From the NCBI GenBank assembly GCA_022736605.1, contig DZDB01000075.1, forward strand, positions 1-9,758: a stretch of DNA of 9,758 nucleotides. The letters run 5' to 3'. This document shows positions 7,001 through 9,758 of this stretch, piece after piece. The position numbers were made by a program, and so were the translations under genes. Position 1 is the stretch's first letter. Each line of letters opens with the position of its first letter. The notes beneath the pieces are model-generated. The model searched no databases and had not been told where the DNA came from. It saw nothing but the letters and a program-made list of their open reading frames with translations. This DNA comes from Sideroxydans lithotrophicus. GTDB taxonomy: Bacteria > Pseudomonadota > Gammaproteobacteria > Burkholderiales > Sulfuriferulaceae.

Positions 7001-7250
7001 CCGCACTGCGTAACCGCAACGCCCACATCGTCAGGAATGCCAGCGGCAGATACAGCACCAGATTGGCGACCCAGTCAGCGCGTCCGATGTGCCCCATCGC
7101 CAGCCAGGGCGTATCAGCAAAGCGCTGCAACGCGGTTGCCCACGGCAGCGCATGGAAATCCAGCGGCACCAGGCTGCCATAGATAACGAATATCAGATAG
7201 GTGAGCGCTGCGTAAGTCACTGCCGAACTGCGGCCAGAGGGGTGCGGCAT
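3960..7250 (-). CDS. Triple VanZ-like / O-antigen ligase-like fusion membrane protein
   Basis: A 1096-residue polytopic membrane protein. VanZ-like module 1 is about 12-140 (YGSLVPLDF; VEFTQLFFPPR 104-114; LND 118-120). Module 2 is about 158-288 (FFPYDF; VIETVQLFL 252-260). Module 3 is about 308-436 (VHFLPFYY 341-348; LFEFAKLFQ 400-408). A polar linker (438-475) leads to an O-antigen ligase/polymerase-like half with many helices from 476 to about 785. A large loop (about 785-1000) looks like a carbohydrate-binding beta-sandwich (YFEQLVAVQPDRHYQLSVRV near 864-883; LLDIDSVSL near 956-964; NGDFEAGMDDW 975-985). The WaaL/Wzy-type signature DLWLQIYFEQGILGLSLF (999-1016) and the last helices follow. 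Ligases or polymerases of this class join undecaprenyl-linked glycans in the periplasm; that activity is inferred here. ATG at 7250 has AGGAG 5 nt upstream. The gene follows the beta-helix gene by 16 nt and overlaps the opposing VanZ gene at its 3' end. Confidence 0.85.
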   Translation of the reverse strand: MPHPSGRSSAVTYAALTYLIFVIYGSLVPLDFHALPWATALQRFADTPWLAMGHIGRADWVANLVLYLPLAFLTMWALRLRSAAATLAAGGLTFVLCVGLAVGVEFTQLFFPPRTVSLNDILAEALGSGLGIVLWLALGKRVAGWAARLREGGSTALSAAFIFYLIAYLAVSFFPYDFVVSAHELAARLANGRNGWVLSSATCSGTMRCGFKLIEEALAVLPLGLMLARWVRVPGATRVLIAVVAGAVLGGVIETVQLFLQSGISQGASILTRAAGMGIGAFIYPFLTASPLIVRLQTSRLTRPLALLGLPVYLVGLSLLQNWHKADWLPWQQGLARLPQVHFLPFYYHYYTSEAVALTSLLFVLVAYAPLGMLHFFWRNASRQGGVIAAALLGASVAGLFEFAKLFQSGEHPDPTNLLLGAVAAAASYGLLGWLSQLSVPRAQSILRPSKFTAGDDVMPIESSTPSARPRGRINPFALVSAGLLLWAIAVYPLGSVWLAAAVLGYALVLWRWPQAWLVALPAALPVLDLAPFTGRFFVDELDYLLLVTLAVAGWHSLGGKPGYRLSALGFMVLALFAVSQAAATLIGAYPFPPLDANSFSNYYSHYNALRVAKGLLWALLLVPLLKREFNHDAPRSQRLLTLGMTLGVLLGGLSVLWERVAFTGLFNFTNDYRVVGLFSGMHTGGAYIEGYFATALPFVVWWTLKSRSKLARLFGFGVFALGGYALLVTYARGGYIALLLGMVVLGLGLLLRRSGKFRPGQALGGLALLLVLAGIAWPVLHGSYMQSRFSTVQKDAEIRTAHWEEAVGMMDGGVITQLFGMGLGRYPETYFWRNSSGVRPATYRFVTQANNTYLELGAGDSLYFEQLVAVQPDRHYQLSVRVRASQDGAALTVPLCEKWMLYSAACVWQTLPLKAAHGQWQRYTLDIDTRTLPHHPWYAQTSVKLSLYNPKRGVLLDIDSVSLRDETGHELLRNGDFEAGMDDWFFATDNHLPWHFKDLWLQIYFEQGILGLSLFGALVLGVFLTLAKRYREPDFPAPVIAAALVAFLTVGVIDSLFDSPRMALLFYLLVLWTLLQPGRVAARRRHTHRPAQRQE

Positions 7251-7255
7251 GCGGT

Positions 7256-7260
7256 CTCCT
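7256..7260 (-). promoter_or_regulatory. Shine-Dalgarno of the VanZ/ligase fusion gene
   Basis: AGGAG on the - strand, 5 nt before the ATG at 7250, within the 16-nt gap after the TAA of the beta-helix gene. It has the same core and spacing as the APS kinase site, and it fixes the start of the long fusion protein so that VanZ module 1 is included. Confidence 0.75.
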
Positions 7261-7266
7261 GGTTAT

Positions 7267-8577
7267 TTAACGCGTCGGCATGCGGCTGATTAAGGCCATC
7301 GGTTCCCTACGCGGTGGCGCAGCACTGCTCATTGCACCGGTATCAGCGGCCTGGCGTGGCCGTCCACTGTAATCCTGTGTAATGTCAGGCAAATCCGGTA
7401 AGGAAGCCGCTGCGCCATACAAGGATTTCAGCGGGCTTAAATCGAGTAGTGGTGGCGCCGCGTCGGGGCGACGCAACCACAACCGCGCCTGATTTTTTGG
7501 CCCGATCCGATTGTCAGACTGCGTGCCACCCGCCAGTGGTCGTCCAGCAAAAACCAGGTTATGGGTGATGTCGCGCACGGATGCAGGGGAATCGGCGCGC
7601 GTCAGGATGCGCACGCCATCACCACTGGCAATAATGGTGTTGTAGGCAATCCAGATGTGTTTGGGCTGGTCGTGATGCGGCTGAATATGCAGCGCATCGC
7701 CATCCGGATTCACCAGCACGTTATTGTAAAACGCGATGTTGCCCTCGCCCTGAAACAGCGCTTCAGTTGGATTACGATAAAAGAAATTGCCATACACCAG
7801 AAAGCGGTCGTCGACGCCATGACCGGCGATTGGCGCATGCCCCACCAGCACGTTGGGGCGCGCCAGACCACCCGTGCTGCTATTATCGGCCTTGCTGAAC
7901 ACGTTGTAACGGATCACCGTTTGCTGCGGCACCGTGGGCATGCCCGGCACATCAGGCCATCCGTTCTGATGCTTGATTTGCAGGTTATAACCAAGCGTAT
8001 CGGTGACCAGATTGTTTTCGATAAGCCCACCGATGAAGGGATCGCTACCGTCGGAATTGCCCAGGTACATCCCGGTGCCCGCAGCGCGGATGACGTTATC
8101 GCGAATGACCCAGCCCCACGCCGGACACTTGGTCGAAATGGCCACGGTTTGCTGGTTGTTACCGTGGCCAACTATCAACAAGTGCTCAAGTGTAATGTGG
8201 TGCGCATACTGCGCATGACCCTCGGCACGCACACCATCCACCGGCAGGTTGTCCCCGTCCAGTTCCAGGTTACGAATCTCGATATAAGCCACATTCAGCA
8301 GGCTCACGGTATTGGCATCAGGACGCGCATGAAAAATTGCCCGCCCGGGTGGAACCGGTCCGCTGATCACGATGGGTTTACCTGCCTCGCCTGCCAGATT
8401 ATGCAGCGGCAGACCACGATAATAATCACCCGGCGCCAATTGCAGCCGATCGCCTGCTTGCAGGCTGCCGAGTTGAGCGCGATAGTTACCTGGGTTGGCC
8501 TGGATAACCTCGGCATGCAGGTTAATGACCGCCGCACCCAGCAACAACCCGACTAGCCACACACCCGGCGTACGCAT
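7267..8577 (-). CDS. Secreted right-handed parallel beta-helix protein (polysaccharide lyase/hydrolase-like)
   Basis: A 436-residue protein with a Sec signal peptide: MRTPGVWLVG, hydrophobic core to about 20, likely cleavage after HA at 21-22. After a short N-terminal cap (AGDRLQLAPGDYYRG, 41-55), the body from about 68 to 345 has short strand-turn repeats rich in Asn, such as IEIRNLELDGDN (99-110), WVIRDNVIR (156-164), GLIENNLV (184-191), TVIRYNVFS (220-228), FLVYGNFFYRN (259-269), IAFYNNVLVN (281-290) and IWIAYNTIIAS (308-318). This is the pattern of pectate-lyase/chondroitinase-B-like beta-helices, which cut or bind acidic polysaccharides outside the cytoplasm. A DYSGRPR segment (402-408), a common C-terminal motif in such proteins, precedes a basic tail. 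The exact enzyme activity and catalytic residues cannot be assigned. ATG at 8577 is 1 nt from the aroK stop (TGAGATG), and the ligase gene follows by 16 nt, so it shares their operon. Confidence 0.87.
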   Translation of the reverse strand: MRTPGVWLVGLLLGAAVINLHAEVIQANPGNYRAQLGSLQAGDRLQLAPGDYYRGLPLHNLAGEAGKPIVISGPVPPGRAIFHARPDANTVSLLNVAYIEIRNLELDGDNLPVDGVRAEGHAQYAHHITLEHLLIVGHGNNQQTVAISTKCPAWGWVIRDNVIRAAGTGMYLGNSDGSDPFIGGLIENNLVTDTLGYNLQIKHQNGWPDVPGMPTVPQQTVIRYNVFSKADNSSTGGLARPNVLVGHAPIAGHGVDDRFLVYGNFFYRNPTEALFQGEGNIAFYNNVLVNPDGDALHIQPHHDQPKHIWIAYNTIIASGDGVRILTRADSPASVRDITHNLVFAGRPLAGGTQSDNRIGPKNQARLWLRRPDAAPPLLDLSPLKSLYGAAASLPDLPDITQDYSGRPRQAADTGAMSSAAPPRREPMALISRMPTR

Positions 8578-8578
8578 C

Positions 8579-9127
8579 TCAATCTTTGACGCTGTCGGGT
8601 TGCGCCGTCAGCGCTGCCAGCTTCAATTCCAGCTGACGCATCAAGGCGTTGACATTCTGGCGGCTGGTATCGATCACCACATCCGCCACTTCGCGGTACA
8701 GTGGATCGCGCTGGGCGTACAGCTCACGCAGCTTCGCCTTCGGGTCAGCGGTCTGTAGCAGCGGACGATTGCGGTCGTGTTTGGTGCGCTGCCACAATTC
8801 ATCCACCGAGCCGCGCAGGTACACCACCGTGCCGCGCGCCGACAGCCGTGCCCGCGTCTCTGCACTCAATACCGCGCCGCCACCGGTGGCCATGACAATA
8901 TTCGACAGCCCGCTCAATTCGTCGATCACACACGCTTCGCGCTTACGAAAACCAGCCTCACCCTCAACTTCGAAAATGACCGGAATCAACACCCCGTTAC
9001 GCCGCACAATTTCATGATCGGAATCATAGAACTGCTTTTCCAGATGCCTGGCCAGCAGTCGCCCGACCGTCGTCTTGCCGGCGCCCATCAGCCCGACCAG
9101 AAAAATATTGGAATGTTTATCGTTCAT
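8579..9127 (-). CDS. aroK: Shikimate kinase
   Basis: A 182-residue cytosolic enzyme that phosphorylates shikimate at the 3-hydroxyl with ATP, a step of the shikimate pathway to chorismate. The length is typical of the family. Visible motifs: P-loop GLMGAGKTT (12-20), DSD (35-37, shikimate and Mg2+ site), EGEAGFRKRE (55-64) with the substrate Arg at 61, the glycine motif TGGGAVL (81-87), lid arginines in RNRPLL (119-124), and QRDPLYREVAD (139-149). I chose ATG 9127 because the 31-residue upstream extension of the frame would be encoded by the pilQ terminator and is not family-like. pilQ lies upstream as in many beta- and gammaproteobacteria, but the next gene is not aroB. The stop codon is 1 nt from the start of the beta-helix gene. 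Confidence 0.95.
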   Translation of the reverse strand: MNDKHSNIFLVGLMGAGKTTVGRLLARHLEKQFYDSDHEIVRRNGVLIPVIFEVEGEAGFRKREACVIDELSGLSNIVMATGGGAVLSAETRARLSARGTVVYLRGSVDELWQRTKHDRNRPLLQTADPKAKLRELYAQRDPLYREVADVVIDTSRQNVNALMRQLELKLAALTAQPDSVKD

Positions 9128-9133
9128 GGCGCG

Positions 9134-9160
9134 ATTGTAGCGAAAGCCTGCGGGACTATA
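9134..9160 (-). promoter_or_regulatory. Weak promoter candidates upstream of aroK
   Basis: A terminator separates pilQ from aroK, so aroK probably needs its own start. On the - strand two -10-like boxes are visible: TATAGT (9160-9155) and TACAAT (9139-9134), each with only poor -35 matches 17 nt upstream. Use of TATAGT would give a leader of about 20 nt. Use of TACAAT would start transcription at or next to the ATG and give a nearly leaderless mRNA. I cannot choose between them. Confidence 0.3.
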
Positions 9161-9178
9161 TACCCCGAAGCGGCTGCT

Positions 9179-9214
9179 AAAAAAGACAAAGGCGGGAATT
9201 ACCCGCCTTTGTCT
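9179..9214 (-). terminator. Rho-independent terminator of the pilQ unit
   Basis: A 13-bp perfect stem, 9184-9196 with 9202-9214 (core GACAAAGGCGGG), and a 5-nt loop AATTA at 9197-9201. On the - strand it is followed by a run of six T (9184-9179). It begins 22 nt after the pilQ stop. The right arm has no T-run on the + strand, so it acts mainly for the - strand. It also argues against the longer aroK frame. Confidence 0.92.
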
Positions 9215-9235
9215 CAGCACTTCAATGAGCCAGCA

Positions 9236-9758
9236 TCAACGCAAACCGGCGCCATCCCTGACAATGCGTGGTGTGAGGAACACCAGCAGTTCAGTTTTCT
9301 GGTCCTGACGCGAATCAGTGCGGAACAGGTGCCCCAGCACTGGGATATCGCCCAGCAAAGGCACTTTGGTCACATCGCCGCGTTTGTTCTGCTCGTAAAT
9401 GCCACCCAGTACCGCCGTCTCACCGTTCTGTACCCGAATCTGCGTTTTCACACGCTTGGTATCGATCGGATAAGCAATACCGCCGGAACCCAGATTCACT
9501 GGCGTACCCGGTGCGTCTTTTTGCACTTCCACGTTCAGGATGATCGAATCGTTATTCAGGATTTGCGGATTCACCAGCAGACACAGGAAGGCGTCCTTGA
9601 ACGTCACCGTGGCCGGGCTGTTAGCGGTACCTGGCGTGACGTTGGGCAACTGCGTGCCTTGCAGGATCACGGCGGGTTTCTGATTGGCGGTAATCACCCG
9701 CGGGCTGGAAATGACCTTGCCGCGGTTATCAGCTTCGAGCGCAGACAATTCCAGGCTG
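9236..9758 (-). CDS. pilQ: Type IV pilus secretin PilQ, C-terminal fragment
   Basis: The frame is open from the right window edge to a TGA at 9238-9236, giving about 173 residues; the start is outside. This is the C-terminal secretin domain, the outer-membrane beta-barrel ring through which the pilus fibre passes. Conserved segments include ELSALEADNRGKVISSPRV at the start, an ANQKPAVI stretch, NGETAVLGGIYEQ, KVPLLGDIPVLGHLFR and ELLVFLTPRIV near the end. These match PilQ rather than type II or III secretins, though that distinction is from pattern memory. The TTG at 9748 is an internal leucine codon, not a start. The rest of pilMNOPQ would be expected to the right. A strong terminator follows, so readthrough into aroK is probably limited. 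Confidence 0.94.
   Translation of the reverse strand, partial: SLELSALEADNRGKVISSPRVITANQKPAVILQGTQLPNVTPGTANSPATVTFKDAFLCLLVNPQILNNDSIILNVEVQKDAPGTPVNLGSGGIAYPIDTKRVKTQIRVQNGETAVLGGIYEQNKRGDVTKVPLLGDIPVLGHLFRTDSRQDQKTELLVFLTPRIVRDGAGLR

Noticed and set aside
7561..8556. 331-codon open frame on the + strand
   Set aside because: It lies antisense inside the beta-helix gene; its translation lacks domain features and is full of His/Arg/Gln typical of a shadow frame in GC-rich DNA.
9128..9220. N-terminal 31-residue extension of shikimate kinase
   Set aside because: The extension is encoded by the terminator hairpin and intergenic spacer; ATG 9127 gives the normal family length and N-terminus.
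1..9758. Search by eye for CRISPR arrays, tRNAs, IS ends and long direct repeats
   Set aside because: No regular repeat-spacer pattern, cloverleaf, transposase or long duplicated stretch was seen; a computed repeat search was not possible.

Overview
This window looks like a chromosomal segment of a GC-rich betaproteobacterium, most likely from the Nitrosomonadales/Gallionellaceae/Sulfuricellaceae neighbourhood. That placement is an inference from three things: a PEP-CTERM protein, a pilQ-aroK junction, and a fused ATP-sulfurylase-like/APS kinase of the type I associate with sulfur- and iron-oxidising betaproteobacteria. I see no tRNA, rRNA, insertion sequence, CRISPR array or plasmid signature. 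Nearly every base is coding, and the protein-coding genes fall into four transcription units.

Left end (1-183): the last 43 codons of a PEP-CTERM exported protein on the + strand, followed by a strong bidirectional terminator. The terminator also closes the unit arriving from the right.

Sulfur-nucleotide unit (206-2847, - strand): a DHH-family phosphoesterase followed 8 nt later by a two-domain ATP-sulfurylase-like/APS kinase protein that starts with TTG. The Shine-Dalgarno of the second gene overlaps the stop codon of the first. The kinase domain keeps its motifs, but the sulfurylase domain has lost its HxxH signature and other active-site residues. Because some DHH phosphoesterases hydrolyse pAp, the by-product of PAPS use, the pair may be a PAPS-making and pAp-clearing module.

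Envelope-polysaccharide region (2925-8577): a divergent + strand VanZ-family membrane protein runs tail to tail, with a 78-bp coding overlap, into a 1096-residue membrane protein on the - strand. That protein has three tandem VanZ-like modules, then an O-antigen ligase/polymerase-like region with a carbohydrate-binding-like beta domain in its large loop. Directly upstream in the same operon is a secreted right-handed beta-helix protein of the polysaccharide-lyase type. Together these suggest assembly or processing of an exported polysaccharide.

Right end (8579-9758, - strand): aroK (shikimate kinase) is joined by a 1-nt gap to the beta-helix gene, where aroB would normally be expected. Upstream lie a strong terminator and the C-terminal part of the type IV pilus secretin PilQ. 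The operon therefore appears to run aroK, beta-helix gene, VanZ/ligase gene, with polysaccharide genes placed behind a housekeeping gene.
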